From Aldersonia sp. NBC_00410 (GTDB lineage: Bacteria; Actinomycetota; Actinomycetes; Mycobacteriales; Mycobacteriaceae): a stretch of DNA of 64,000 bases. The position numbers and the translations under genes were made by a program. Positions 25,278-34,429 of this stretch are shown piece by piece (position 1 is the stretch's first letter; each line of letters opens with the position of its first letter). The stretch lies in contig NZ_JAPENM010000014.1 in assembly GCF_026342035.1 (NCBI RefSeq), positions 40,928-104,927 of the forward strand, read 5' to 3'. The notes under the pieces were generated by a model, which was not told the origin of the DNA, searched no databases, and was given only the letters and a program-made list of their open reading frames with translations.

Positions 25278-27455
25278 CTAGCCGATGCGTTCGACTCCGA
25301 CGTAGGACGAGCTCAATGCCGAGGTCTGAGACAGCGGGTCGACGGGCCCGCCGTCGATAAGCAGGTTGCGGTTGACGCCGAACGACTCGGGCGCCTGCTT
25401 GCCCCGCGGGTCGAAGATCCGCGATCCCCAGCCGTGGTCGACGACAACCACTCCGCGGCGCGGGCGGTCGTCGACCGACGCGGCGAGTTCGATCGCTCCG
25501 ACAGCGGAGAACACCCGAACCCGGTCGCCGTCTGTGACACCGAGGGCGGCCGCGTCGTCGGGGTGGATCACCACTTCGTTCATCTTCCCCGACGGGTGTA
25601 GCCCGGGAAGCTCGTTGAGCCACGAGTTCATCGAGTGCCGGTTTCGGCGGCCGGCCAACTGAAACGGGTAGCCCTCCGGTGGCCCCGGATGCGGTTCGGC
25701 CAGCAGCTCACGGGCCCGTTCGACGAACTCGGGCGGCGCGGCGTGCACCTTCTTGTCCTCGGTTCGCAACGCTTCCCTGAAGTGGCCGAATTCTCGTTCG
25801 CCCAGGACCAAGCCATGCGGATTCGCCATGATGTCGCGCCATTTGACCCTGCGCCCGTTGAACTTTCGCGATGTTGCCACGAGGAGTCGATCGATCCAAT
25901 GCGGGCCGAACTCCATGCTTGGCCGCCGCGTCAGGCGCGCGACCCGGCGGGTCGCCCCAATGAAGCCGTTGACACCCTTTGCGCCGAAAAGAGGCTTGCG
26001 CATGGCGATCGCGAGGTCGGTGAAGATGCGCCACTCCTGACGGGCCCCTGGCGGCGGCTCGACGGCTTTGGCCCCGTACTGCACGTACGGCTCGTCGTGC
26101 ATCGCGCTCGTGAAGGAGAGCAGGTCGTCGCGTTCGAGCCAGTGCACCGCGGGCAGCAGCCAGTGCGCGTGCCGGTGGCTTTCGCGCTGCACCAAGTCGA
26201 TAGCAACCAACAGGTCGAGCTGTTCGAAGGCGCTGTCGAGTTTCGCACCGTCCGGCCCGGACACCACCGGGTTCCCGCAATTGATCACCATCGCACGGAT
26301 CTGACCCGGGCCCGCAGTGGTGATCTCTGCAGGCAACTCGCTCAGCGCATGCGCGCCCGCGACCATGTCCCGGTCCAGCAGCCGGCTCTTGTGCGGTTTC
26401 GCCTTGGCCAAGGCGCCCAGGCGGATCGCGTCGACGTAACCGGGCTCGAACCTACGCCCGCCGGGACGGTCCATCCGGCCGGTGATCACGTTGAGCACGT
26501 GACCGAGCCACTCCGCGACCGTCCCGCCCAGGTGCATCGAAACCCCGGTGCGAGTGACCACCATCGCCGCCCGAGCGGTCGCGAATTCCCGCGCCACGCG
26601 TTCGATCTGCGTGCGCGCAACATCGCAGCGCGACGCGAGATCATCGAGATCGGCGTGAGCGACGAGCATGCGCAATTCCGCTACGCCCGTGGCGAGTTCG
26701 GTGCAGTCCTGTTCGTGCTCCAGGCCCTCGTCGAGGATCACCTTCACCATGGCCAACAGCAGCGCCCAGTCCTGGCCGGGTCGCACGGCCAGATGCACGT
26801 CGGCCTTCTCCACCGATTCGGTGCGCAGCGGGTCGACAACGACGATCCGCGCGCCATGCCGCTGTCGGTCGAGCGCGCGCCGCCATCCGCCGGGCACCGT
26901 CTCCAACCAATTCCATGCGCTGACAGCGGGATTGGTGCCGACCAGCAAGAAGTAGTCGCAGTTGTCGATGTCGGACACCGGCGCCATCACCAGCGAGCCG
27001 TACATCGCATCCGCGACGACGTGCCACGCGTTCTGGTCGACCGAGCCGACGGCGTACCGGTTGTTGGTGCCGACCGCGTCGAGCCAGCCGTTCATGAAGA
27101 CGATGTTGGACGACGAGAAACCGGACGGATTGCCGTAGTACAGGCCGATCGCATCGGGTCCATCGGCGTCGATCAGCGCGTTCATTCTTGCGGCGATATC
27201 GGTGAAGGCCTCGTCCCAGGTTGCCTCGACGTAGGTGTCACCCACGCGGCGCATCGGGTTCAGGATCCGGCGTGGATGCTCGACGAGTTGGTTTGCGGTG
27301 CGACCCTTGGCGCAGAAGTCCTGCCAGGTGTGTGGGTTCTGCTTGTCGGGCGAGATCTTCGTGACGCGGTTTCCCTCGACTGTGACCTCGATGCCGCACG
27401 AGGCGAGGCAGTACCTGCAAAACGTGTGCACGGTCTTGGTGTTCACCGCTGTCAT
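25278..27455 (-). CDS. Molybdopterin-dependent oxidoreductase
   Basis: About 725 residues of the DMSO reductase/formate dehydrogenase superfamily. The N-terminus binds a 4Fe-4S cluster through Cys13, Cys16, Cys20 and Cys48 (CRYCLASC then DFCAKGR). Pterin-binding parts follow (YYGNPSGFSSSN, VVDPLRTESVEKAD) and a C-terminal MoCo-dinucleotide domain (RHSMNSWLNELPGLHPSG). There is no Tat signal, so it is cytosolic. The ATG at 27455 has GGAG too close; a GTG at 27446 has better spacing. Third gene after TetR and an APH-fold kinase; the substrate is unknown. Confidence 0.9.
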   Translation of the reverse strand: MTAVNTKTVHTFCRYCLASCGIEVTVEGNRVTKISPDKQNPHTWQDFCAKGRTANQLVEHPRRILNPMRRVGDTYVEATWDEAFTDIAARMNALIDADGPDAIGLYYGNPSGFSSSNIVFMNGWLDAVGTNNRYAVGSVDQNAWHVVADAMYGSLVMAPVSDIDNCDYFLLVGTNPAVSAWNWLETVPGGWRRALDRQRHGARIVVVDPLRTESVEKADVHLAVRPGQDWALLLAMVKVILDEGLEHEQDCTELATGVAELRMLVAHADLDDLASRCDVARTQIERVAREFATARAAMVVTRTGVSMHLGGTVAEWLGHVLNVITGRMDRPGGRRFEPGYVDAIRLGALAKAKPHKSRLLDRDMVAGAHALSELPAEITTAGPGQIRAMVINCGNPVVSGPDGAKLDSAFEQLDLLVAIDLVQRESHRHAHWLLPAVHWLERDDLLSFTSAMHDEPYVQYGAKAVEPPPGARQEWRIFTDLAIAMRKPLFGAKGVNGFIGATRRVARLTRRPSMEFGPHWIDRLLVATSRKFNGRRVKWRDIMANPHGLVLGEREFGHFREALRTEDKKVHAAPPEFVERARELLAEPHPGPPEGYPFQLAGRRNRHSMNSWLNELPGLHPSGKMNEVVIHPDDAAALGVTDGDRVRVFSAVGAIELAASVDDRPRRGVVVVDHGWGSRIFDPRGKQAPESFGVNRNLLIDGGPVDPLSQTSALSSSYVGVERIG

Positions 27456-27578
27456 CTCCACATCTTCGCCGAATCCGACCCGGTAGGCCCGGCGATCGGA
27501 TCGAGCAGATCGCTCGATCGCTACGTGGGCCAAACGTTTTCTCCACGAACAAGTTTCGCCCACACGAGGTACACCCAT

Positions 27579-28670
27579 CTAATTCCCACGGGCTCCGTCA
27601 CCGCCGATCTCGTCGAGTGCTGCGGGCGTGTCGAGATCCTCGTAGGCAGCGCAATAGCGTTTGGCCAGTGCCACGGCGATATCGGGGCGTTGCCATGCCT
27701 CACCGGCGCTGGAGGTTGCCAGCCACAGCGCCAAACCGTGTGCGGCCGAGGCGCGGTAACGCAGCCACACTTCGTCGGACGAGGGAAGCTCGCCGGCCGG
27801 CAGCGCCAGCGCGGCGCGGTACTCCCCGAGTAGATCGCGCTCGTTGGCGCGGCGATCGTCGGTGGTCAGCGCGCCCTGCAGGAAGTAGCCCACATCGAGC
27901 GACCAGTTGCCGCGGCGCACCACTTGCCAGTCCAGAAATCCCACGTCTCCGTCCGTGGTGACGTAGGTGTTGCCGATGTGCGGGTCACCGTGCAGCAGCG
28001 TCTGCGGCGCGCGCGCGAGCGTACGGATGTAGGACGCCCACAATCGGTTGAACAACGTTTCACCGGTCAGGGCCGTGATCGTCGGTGTCGCGGAGTCCCC
28101 GATCGCCTCGAACGCCACGTGCAACGGCGCGGCTTCCATGCCCGGCCATGGCTGAAAGTGCTCCAACCAGCGCAGTCCCGGCTCGGCGGTGCATCGTTCG
28201 CCCCAGAATCGGCTGTGCAACCGCGCCAAACCCCGGATTCCCTGCGCGGCCTGTTCGACGGTCAGCGGCCGGGTGGCGTCACGCGGATCCGCGCCCCGCG
28301 CGGTGAGGTCCTCCATCACCAGGATGAACTCTTCGGCGACCTCGTCGATCGCAGCGGCGTAGACAATGGGGTGCTCCAGCGGGAGCGCCACATCGGACAG
28401 AAACAGCCTCGGTTCGTGGAACAGGCCGCTGGTCAGCTTGACCAGCTCCTTGTGGCCAGGGTCTGCCCCTTTGACAAAGACCGTCGCCGGGCCTGTGCCG
28501 GACGAATACTGCAGCCCGAGGCGCGCCCGGCGGTTGGTGCCGTCATCACGAAACTCGACAGTGATGTCCTCGACTTCGGTGCCGGGATGATGCCGGGCAA
28601 GCGCCCCGCTCATCCATGCGGGAGTTATTTCGTCCCAGTTGACGGGAACCAGTGATGCGATGTTGGTCAA
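27579..28670 (-). CDS. APH-fold phosphotransferase (aminoglycoside phosphotransferase family)
   Basis: A 363-residue kinase-like protein with the Brenner motif LLHGDPHIGNTY and the DFG-like GFLDWQVVRRG. An N-terminal lobe with VFVKGADPGHKE would hold the ATP-binding Lys. It starts at a TTG behind AAAGGAAC. Similar proteins in actinobacterial catabolic clusters phosphorylate small alcohols or unknown substrates; resistance is only one option. It lies between TetR and the molybdopterin enzyme on the same strand. Confidence 0.83.
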   Translation of the reverse strand: MTNIASLVPVNWDEITPAWMSGALARHHPGTEVEDITVEFRDDGTNRRARLGLQYSSGTGPATVFVKGADPGHKELVKLTSGLFHEPRLFLSDVALPLEHPIVYAAAIDEVAEEFILVMEDLTARGADPRDATRPLTVEQAAQGIRGLARLHSRFWGERCTAEPGLRWLEHFQPWPGMEAAPLHVAFEAIGDSATPTITALTGETLFNRLWASYIRTLARAPQTLLHGDPHIGNTYVTTDGDVGFLDWQVVRRGNWSLDVGYFLQGALTTDDRRANERDLLGEYRAALALPAGELPSSDEVWLRYRASAAHGLALWLATSSAGEAWQRPDIAVALAKRYCAAYEDLDTPAALDEIGGDGARGN

Positions 28671-28765
28671 GGAGTTCCTTTCGCGGTTCGCCCACTGCCA
28701 TATTTATTACCCGTGGGCAAAAACGCAATAGGTTGGAGCGATCGACGCGACCCGAGAAGGAGGCT

Positions 28766-29476
28766 TCAGTAGGTCGCTTTGTGCTCGAGAACCGCCCCGA
28801 GACCGGCAATCAGGACAGACATGGTGAACGCGAACTGGTCATCGAGGTAGTCGCCATCGCCTCGGGCTGTGGCCAACTGCCGAAGCAACGGAAGGTCGGC
28901 GGCAGGCGCGGACTGCAGGGCATTCAGAGTCGAGGGCACCATCGGATGCACACGGCGATCGTCGAGCAGCAGCACCTGGCGGCCCGCGTCGGTCGCGGCA
29001 TCGTTGACGAGCGTGAGCGCCATGCCGGCCTCTTCGAGATCGAAGCCTGCGTCGACCAGTGATTGCAATACCCGCTCGGCAATTCCAAGGGCTGCCGGCG
29101 TGGCCAAACCGGACACCGGGTAGTGAGTGGCCAATACGCCGACTTCGATGATCCCGCCGCGAATGGCGTCGGCATACGCGCGAACGACCGCATGCCAATC
29201 GCCGCTATCGGGAAGCCGAACCTTGTCGAGTTGCGCCTCGAACCTGTCCAGAACAACCAACTCGACAAGGCCGGCGCGGTCGTTGACGTAATAGTTCAGC
29301 GCTTTTCGGGTCACACCGAGTATCTCGGCGACGCTCTTCATCGTCAGATCGGCCGGCGCGAGCTCCCGTGCGGCAGCCACAATCTGCTCGCGGCTGATCT
29401 GCGCGGGGCGACCTCGCCGCGGCGACGGCGTCACGCGAGCACCGGACGGCGTGGCGCTGGATGGGCGAGGTGGCAC
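28766..29476 (-). CDS. TetR-family regulator
   Basis: A 236-residue protein with a basic N-terminal arm, then the TetR helix-turn-helix (TMKSVAEILGVTRKALNYYV, about residues 45-64). A GTG start at 29476 is used. A palindrome at 29495-29508 lies just upstream. First gene of the probable operon TetR-kinase-molybdopterin oxidoreductase, so it is likely autoregulating. An IS256 fragment begins directly upstream and may have replaced the original promoter region. Confidence 0.82.
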   Translation of the reverse strand: MPPRPSSATPSGARVTPSPRRGRPAQISREQIVAAARELAPADLTMKSVAEILGVTRKALNYYVNDRAGLVELVVLDRFEAQLDKVRLPDSGDWHAVVRAYADAIRGGIIEVGVLATHYPVSGLATPAALGIAERVLQSLVDAGFDLEEAGMALTLVNDAATDAGRQVLLLDDRRVHPMVPSTLNALQSAPAADLPLLRQLATARGDGDYLDDQFAFTMSVLIAGLGAVLEHKATY

Positions 29477-29494
29477 GTTTGCAGCTTAGGTTGG

Positions 29495-29508
29495 CGGGTT
29501 GTAACCCG
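29495..29508. promoter_or_regulatory. Palindrome CGGGTT-N2-AACCCG before the TetR gene
   Basis: It is 19 nt upstream of the GTG start on the minus strand and is a plausible self-operator. It is close to the end of the IS256 remnant. Confidence 0.35.
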
Positions 29509-29519
29509 GCGCTACCGAC

Positions 29520-29797
29520 TCCGCTTGTTCGGACACGGGCGCGGCGCTTGATTTCCTTATTGACCAGATCGAGCGGGTTGGTCGACCAAATTTTCGACCG
29601 GTGCGCTCGCGGAAACACGGTGAACGCCAGCACTTCCCGATTGGCTTGGTCCGTCAACGGCCCGATCTTGGGAAACCGGCCGGCCAGCTGGTCACGCACC
29701 TGATCCCAGGTCGCGGCGGCGGTGGCGGGATCGGGCTGGGCGAAGATCGTGCGGAACGCCGCCGCGACCACTGCTGGATCGAGTCGGCAACCGTTCG
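29520..29797 (-). pseudogene. IS256-family (mutator) transposase fragment
   Basis: About 90 codons read as the late part of an IS256-type transposase: VAAAFRTIFAQPDP, REVLAFTVFPRAHR, KIWSTNPLDLVNKEIKRRAR. The frame then decays (a short loss near the expected VGIFPN) and runs into the TetR promoter. The DDE residues and both ends are missing, so it is inactive. It is wedged between the TetR gene and the end of the GntR gene. Confidence 0.75.
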
Positions 29798-30499
29798 CTA
29801 CCTCGAGCTAGCGAACGCCTCAGTGGCCGGTGTAGTGACTTCGAGCATCTCGATCGCAGCGGCGGTAAGGCTTTTCTCGATGTGTCGGCGGGTGAGGTCG
29901 GCAACCGCGGAAGCTTCTCGGGCGATGATGAGCTCGACCATCTGGTGGTGTTCTTGGTGGTCGACCGTGCGTGGTTCAGCGCCGGGAGGCAGTGCGAGAC
30001 CGAGCCGCCGATACCGGTCGGATTTGTCCCACAGGTCATCGAGCATGTGGATGAGCATGTCGTTGTGCGAGGCGGTATAGATCGCGCGATGAAACTGCCG
30101 GTGGGCAACCAGGGCATCTTCGCCCCACTGCTGAGTGACAGGGAGAAGGCGCGCGGCGGTCGCTTGGATCGTGGCGATGTCGCCGTCTGTGCGTCGCTGG
30201 GCGGCCAACTCGGCGGCGGCTGGATCCAGAGCGAGGCGAACCTCGAAGAGCTGACGCGCTTCGGCCGCGTTGATCGGTGCGACGCGCGCATCTCGATGCG
30301 CGATCATTTCGACGAGGCCTTCACTGAGCAGTCGACGCACGGCTTCGCGGATCGGGGTGATGCTCATGCCCAACCGATCGGCCAACTCGTACTGGGCTAT
30401 CCGTGAACCTGCCGGGAGCTCGCCGGTCAGGATGAGGTCGCGCAGCTCGTTGTAGGCCACATCCCCCTTGCTGGAGAAGACGTTCACTGTCCGGGTCAT
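29798..30499 (-). CDS. GntR-family regulator, FCD subfamily
   Basis: A 233-residue protein: N-terminal winged helix (AYNELRDLILTGELPAGSR, ELADRLGMSITPIREAVRRL), then a helical FCD ligand domain with the metal-type residues in HRQFHRAIY and EHHQMVELI. It is divergent from the dehydratase/symporter cassette. FCD proteins usually sense sugar acids or dicarboxylates, which fits a tartrate-like inducer. The last residues (EAFASSR) border the IS256 remnant, so the natural C-terminus may be altered. Confidence 0.88.
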   Translation of the reverse strand: MTRTVNVFSSKGDVAYNELRDLILTGELPAGSRIAQYELADRLGMSITPIREAVRRLLSEGLVEMIAHRDARVAPINAAEARQLFEVRLALDPAAAELAAQRRTDGDIATIQATAARLLPVTQQWGEDALVAHRQFHRAIYTASHNDMLIHMLDDLWDKSDRYRRLGLALPPGAEPRTVDHQEHHQMVELIIAREASAVADLTRRHIEKSLTAAAIEMLEVTTPATEAFASSR

Positions 30500-30597
30500 C
30501 CAACCTCCGAGTGATTACACCGCTGGTGCGGTATTCGTGCTCCGGCCCGAGCTTGCCTCTTGTGCTCTGCTTCACATCACCTTACCATCGGTCTCAC

Positions 30598-30609
30598 ATC
30601 TTATAAGAT
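30598..30609. promoter_or_regulatory. Perfect palindrome ATCTTATAAGAT, candidate GntR operator
   Basis: It lies 22 nt before the dehydratase ATG. Overlapping it is a short direct repeat ATACGAG-ATACGAG (30608-30621). AT-rich palindromes of this size are usual for FCD regulators. Confidence 0.5.
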
Positions 30610-30630
30610 ACGAGATACGAGGAGTGGATC

Positions 30631-31797
30631 ATGAAGGTTGTTTCAGTACACGAAGGCGTGATCCCGATCAGCTCGTCGATCAGAAACGCCTGGATCGATT
30701 TCAGTGCAATGGACTGTTCGATCGTGGCGGTGGTCAGTGATGTGATCCGTGACGGCAAGCCGCTCGTCGGGTACGGGTTCAACTCCAATGGGCGCTACAG
30801 CGCCGGCGACATCCTGCGTCGGCGAATGATTCCGCGGTTGCTCGCGGCGGAGCCGGGCAGTCTTCTCGACGAGGCCGGCAAGCTCGATCCGGCGCGCGCC
30901 TGGGAAATCATGATGCGCAACGAGAAGCCGGGCGGGCACGGCGAGCGCTCGGTCGCGGTGGGTGTCATGGACATGGCGCTGTTCGACCTGGCCGCCAAGA
31001 TCGAAGGCCGGCCGCTGTATCGCTATCTGTCGGACAAGTACGGCGACGGGCGGCCCGATGATTCGGTCTTCGTCTATGCCGCCGGCGGTTACTACGCACC
31101 TGACAAGGGGCTGCCCGAGTTGCAGGACGAGATGCGCCGTTTCCTCGACATGGGGTACAGCGTCGTGAAGATGAAGATCGGCGGTGCCGATCTTGCCGAA
31201 GACCTCAAGCGCATCGAGTCGGTTATCGACGTTCTCGACGGCGACGGGTCGCGGCTGGCGGTCGACGTCAACGGCCGCTTCGACCTCGAGACGGCATTGG
31301 AGTACGGCAAGGCGATCGAGCCCTACAACCTGTTCTGGTACGAGGAGGTCGGCGATCCGCTGGACTACCGGCTCAACGCGGTGCTCTCGGAAAACTACAG
31401 CGGATCGATCGCAACCGGTGAGAACCTGTTCTCGGTACAGGACGCGCGCAACCTCATCCGCTACGGCGGAATGCGCCCGGACCGCGACTACCTGCAGTTC
31501 GACCCAGCCCTGAGCTACGGCCTGACCGAGTACCTGCGCACGCAGCAGATGCTGCGCGACCATGGCTGGTCCTCGCGGCGCTGCATCCCGCACGGCGGCC
31601 ACCAGTTCTCGCTGCACATCGCCGCAGCGCTGAAGCTCGGCGGCAACGAGTCCTACCCCGGCGAGTTCCAGCCCACCGGCGGTTTCGCCGACGGCGCCGT
31701 CGTCGAGAACAGCCAGGTCGGCCTCACCGAGACCCCCGGCATCGGCTTCGAAGCCAAGAGCGCCTTCTACTCCGTCCTGCGCGACTTGCACGCCTGA
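30631..31797 (+). CDS. tarD: Enolase-superfamily acid-sugar dehydratase, D-tartrate dehydratase-like
   Basis: A 388-residue mandelate racemase/muconate lactonizing-type protein. Catalytic residues by position: Lys182 in VKMKIGG, metal ligands Asp212 (AVDVNG), Glu238 (WYEE) and Glu264 (ATGE), and the general base His321 (CIPHGGHQ). These nearly match the known D-tartrate dehydratase of Bradyrhizobium (Lys184, His322, 389 residues). It would convert a tartrate-like diacid to oxaloacetate. The ATG follows GAGGAGTGGATC. A symporter and a tartrate dehydrogenase-like gene downstream support the assignment. Confidence 0.75.
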   Translation: MKVVSVHEGVIPISSSIRNAWIDFSAMDCSIVAVVSDVIRDGKPLVGYGFNSNGRYSAGDILRRRMIPRLLAAEPGSLLDEAGKLDPARAWEIMMRNEKPGGHGERSVAVGVMDMALFDLAAKIEGRPLYRYLSDKYGDGRPDDSVFVYAAGGYYAPDKGLPELQDEMRRFLDMGYSVVKMKIGGADLAEDLKRIESVIDVLDGDGSRLAVDVNGRFDLETALEYGKAIEPYNLFWYEEVGDPLDYRLNAVLSENYSGSIATGENLFSVQDARNLIRYGGMRPDRDYLQFDPALSYGLTEYLRTQQMLRDHGWSSRRCIPHGGHQFSLHIAAALKLGGNESYPGEFQPTGGFADGAVVENSQVGLTETPGIGFEAKSAFYSVLRDLHA

Positions 31798-31802
31798 GTT
31801 CC

Positions 31803-31838
31803 CCGTGTGGCCGGGTGACGACCTCCCCGGCCACACGG
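31803..31838 (+). terminator. 13-bp perfect hairpin inside the tartrate cassette
   Basis: CCGTGTGGCCGGG pairs with CCCGGCCACACGG around a 10-nt loop, 6 nt after the dehydratase stop and before the symporter. It may be a partial terminator that lowers downstream expression. Confidence 0.65.
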
Positions 31839-31951
31839 TGTTCAACCGCCATTTCGCACCGGCCCGTGCCGACGCCGCCGGTCCTGACCCAACCCCGGGA
31901 CCAGTCCCCTCCAGTTGAATCCTGCGCATCCTGCAAAGGAGAGCACCACTC

Positions 31952-33409
31952 ATGTCCACCACCACATCCCCAGCCCCCCAACGATCCCGCTTCGGGCGCC
32001 TGATCCGCGAACTGTGGTTCCAGGTGATTCTCGGCGCCGCCATCGGCATCGCGATCGGCTTACTCGCCCCCGACGTCGGCGCCGCCCTGACCCCGCTGAA
32101 CAACTGGTTCATCGCCCTGGTGAAAATGATCGTCGTCCCGGTCGTGTTTTGCGTTGTCACACTGGGCATTGCGTCGATGGACAGCCTGCGCAAAGCCGGC
32201 CGCATCGGGGTGAAGGCGCTGTCGTACTTCATCCTGTCGATGGTCATCGGCCTGGTCGTTGCGAATGTCTTCAAACCAGGGGCCGGACTGAACATCGACC
32301 CGGCCACACTCAGTAGCGACGACATCCCCGGTGTGGATAGTCATGGACCCATCACTTTCGTCGGGTTCGTGACCGATCTGATCCCCGAGTCGATCTTCGG
32401 GGCCATCACCGGACATGCCATCCTGTCTGCGCTGCTGGTGTCGCTGCTGTTCGGCTGTGCGCTCAACGTCACCAAAGATCAAAGCGCCGTCATCACCCGG
32501 CTCATCGAGGCCACCTCGGTGGTCGTGTTCAAGATCGTCAGCTGGGTGATGCGACTGGCACCGATCGGCACATTGGGTGCGCTGGCTTCGGTGACCGCCG
32601 AATACGGCGCCGAGAGCCTGCAACAGCTGGGCTTCCTGATTCTGGTGTTCACCCTGACCTGCGTCATTTATGTACTCGTCGTGCTCGGTGCCATCAGCCG
32701 GGCCTGCGGCCTGGGCCTGTTCCCGGTGATGCGCTATTTCAAGGCCGAGCTGCTCATCGCGCTGAGTACCTGCTCGAGTGAAGCGGTGTTGCCGCAGCTC
32801 GTACGCAAGCTCGAAGAGCTTGGCGTCGGAAAATCCGTTGTGGGACTGGTTATCCCGGCGGGTTTCTCGTTCAACCTCGACGGCTCCGCGGTGTATCTGA
32901 CCATGGCATCGCTGTTCCTGGCGCAAGCGGTCGGGATCGACCTGTCGTGGCAGCAGCAGCTGGTCATGATCGGCGTCATGATGCTCACCAGCAAGGGCAC
33001 CGCAGGAATCGCCGGCGGCGCGTTCATCGTCCTGGCCAGCACCCTCACCGCGGTCGGTCACATCCCACTGGCCACGCTGGCGCTGATCGTCGGTATCGAC
33101 CGAATCCTCAATGAGGGCCGTGTTTTCATCAACGTGCTCGGCAACGCGCTGGCCACCATCGTGATCGGCAAGTGGGAGAACGACTTCGACGTCGACAAGG
33201 CACGACGCATACTCGGACAACACACTCGTAAGGCCAGGAAGTCGGCCGCCGCCGATGGGACTCCTGCGATCGCCCAGAAGCCGGTCTCGACGACCGATGT
33301 TGCCGAACCGGTGATTGCACCGGTGCGCGCTCAGAACGTATCCGTGATGCGCCGTGGCGATCGCAACCCGGTGCTCATGGCGGCGACGTCACACGCCGCC
33401 AGCAAGTAA
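31952..33409 (+). CDS. DctA-type dicarboxylate:cation symporter (SDF family)
   Basis: A 485-residue membrane protein of the glutamate/dicarboxylate symporter fold: several helices, the serine-rich hairpin LSTCSSEAVLPQ, the conserved GFSFNLDGSAVY and the second hairpin TSKGTAGIAGGAF. A C-terminal tail of about 70 polar residues is longer than usual. It brings in dicarboxylates with protons or sodium. The ATG follows AAAGGAGAGCACCACTC. The substrate is probably tartrate or malate, by neighbours. Confidence 0.9.
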   Translation: MSTTTSPAPQRSRFGRLIRELWFQVILGAAIGIAIGLLAPDVGAALTPLNNWFIALVKMIVVPVVFCVVTLGIASMDSLRKAGRIGVKALSYFILSMVIGLVVANVFKPGAGLNIDPATLSSDDIPGVDSHGPITFVGFVTDLIPESIFGAITGHAILSALLVSLLFGCALNVTKDQSAVITRLIEATSVVVFKIVSWVMRLAPIGTLGALASVTAEYGAESLQQLGFLILVFTLTCVIYVLVVLGAISRACGLGLFPVMRYFKAELLIALSTCSSEAVLPQLVRKLEELGVGKSVVGLVIPAGFSFNLDGSAVYLTMASLFLAQAVGIDLSWQQQLVMIGVMMLTSKGTAGIAGGAFIVLASTLTAVGHIPLATLALIVGIDRILNEGRVFINVLGNALATIVIGKWENDFDVDKARRILGQHTRKARKSAAADGTPAIAQKPVSTTDVAEPVIAPVRAQNVSVMRRGDRNPVLMAATSHAASK

Positions 33410-33425
33410 CAGAAGGACGGACACG

Positions 33426-34394
33426 ATGGCGACCGTAGTGGTGACCACCGACTACCTGACACCCGGTGACCAAGTGCACGGGGCGTTGACTCGTGCCGGG
33501 CATGAGGTCCGCTACGCCCCCGCCGGCGGAGCCCGCGACTCGAAAGAGGCGAAGGCCCTGTTCGACGACTGCGCTGCCGCGATCGTGGCCAGCGAACCGA
33601 TCACCGCCGACATGCTCAGCGGCGCCGGCCATCTCCGAGTAGTGGCCCGTAGTGGAGTGGGATACGACTCGATCGACACCGCAACGGCGACCGAGCTCGG
33701 TATCTGGGTCTGCAACACCCCGGGTGTCAACCACCACGCCGTCGCGGAGATGACCTTCGCCCTGATGCTCGACGTCGCGCGGCAGCTGTCGGCGGTCACC
33801 TCCGGTGTGCAGGCCGGGCGGTGGCCGCGCCAAGCCGGCACCGAACTGCGCGGTGCGGTGCTCGGGGTCATCGGTTACGGACCAAGCGGGCGCGCCGTCG
33901 CTGATCTCGGGCGCGCTTTCGGCATGACCGTGCTCGTCACCACGGCCCATAACCAACCCGATCGCGAGGGTGTCGAGTTCGTCGATCTCGACACCCTCTG
34001 CGTGCGGGCCGACTACATCTCACTCCATACCAAGGCCAACGCCGACAACGAAAGCCTGATCGACCGGCGCCGACTGGCTATGATGAAACCCACTGCAGCG
34101 CTGATCAACACCGCCCGCGGCTCGCTGATCGACGAATCCGCCCTCATCGACGCCCTCGATGCCGGACAGTTGGCGGCCGCAGCCCTCGACGTGGTCGCCG
34201 TCGAGCCACTGCCACCCACGTCTGCGCTGCTGGGACGTGACGACATCATCATCACTTCCCACCTGGCCGGGCAAACCCAGCAAGCCCGAACCCGAGCCGG
34301 ACTCGCCGCCGCCGACAACGTGATCGCCGTCCTCGACGGTCGCCGACCCCCGTCCCCGGTCAACGAGCCCGCCGTCACCGCCGCCCACAGCTGA
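33426..34394 (+). CDS. D-isomer-specific 2-hydroxyacid dehydrogenase
   Basis: 322 residues with the NAD motif VIGYGPSGRAVAD, the catalytic Arg in NTARGSLID, Glu in VVAVEPLPP and His in ITSHLAGQT. It reduces 2-oxoacids or oxidises 2-hydroxyacids. The ATG at 33426 has AGAAGGACGGACACG upstream, 16 nt after the symporter stop. It belongs to the dicarboxylate cassette. Confidence 0.88.
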   Translation: MATVVVTTDYLTPGDQVHGALTRAGHEVRYAPAGGARDSKEAKALFDDCAAAIVASEPITADMLSGAGHLRVVARSGVGYDSIDTATATELGIWVCNTPGVNHHAVAEMTFALMLDVARQLSAVTSGVQAGRWPRQAGTELRGAVLGVIGYGPSGRAVADLGRAFGMTVLVTTAHNQPDREGVEFVDLDTLCVRADYISLHTKANADNESLIDRRRLAMMKPTAALINTARGSLIDESALIDALDAGQLAAAALDVVAVEPLPPTSALLGRDDIIITSHLAGQTQQARTRAGLAAADNVIAVLDGRRPPSPVNEPAVTAAHS

Positions 34395-34429
34395 CCACAA
34401 CCCCAACCGAGCGAAAGGAACCACCGCTC

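Noticed and set aside
25635..27833. 732-codon plus-strand frame opposite the molybdopterin oxidoreductase
   Set aside because: Antisense of a gene with intact 4Fe-4S and pterin motifs; no ribosome site or domain.
28690..28718. GCCCAC/GTGGGC inverted pair before the kinase gene
   Set aside because: 6-bp arms 17 nt apart are too weak in GC-rich DNA to call an operator.
30643..32325. 560-codon minus-strand frame over the dehydratase and symporter
   Set aside because: It crosses two recognised plus-strand genes and the hairpin between them, with no domain.
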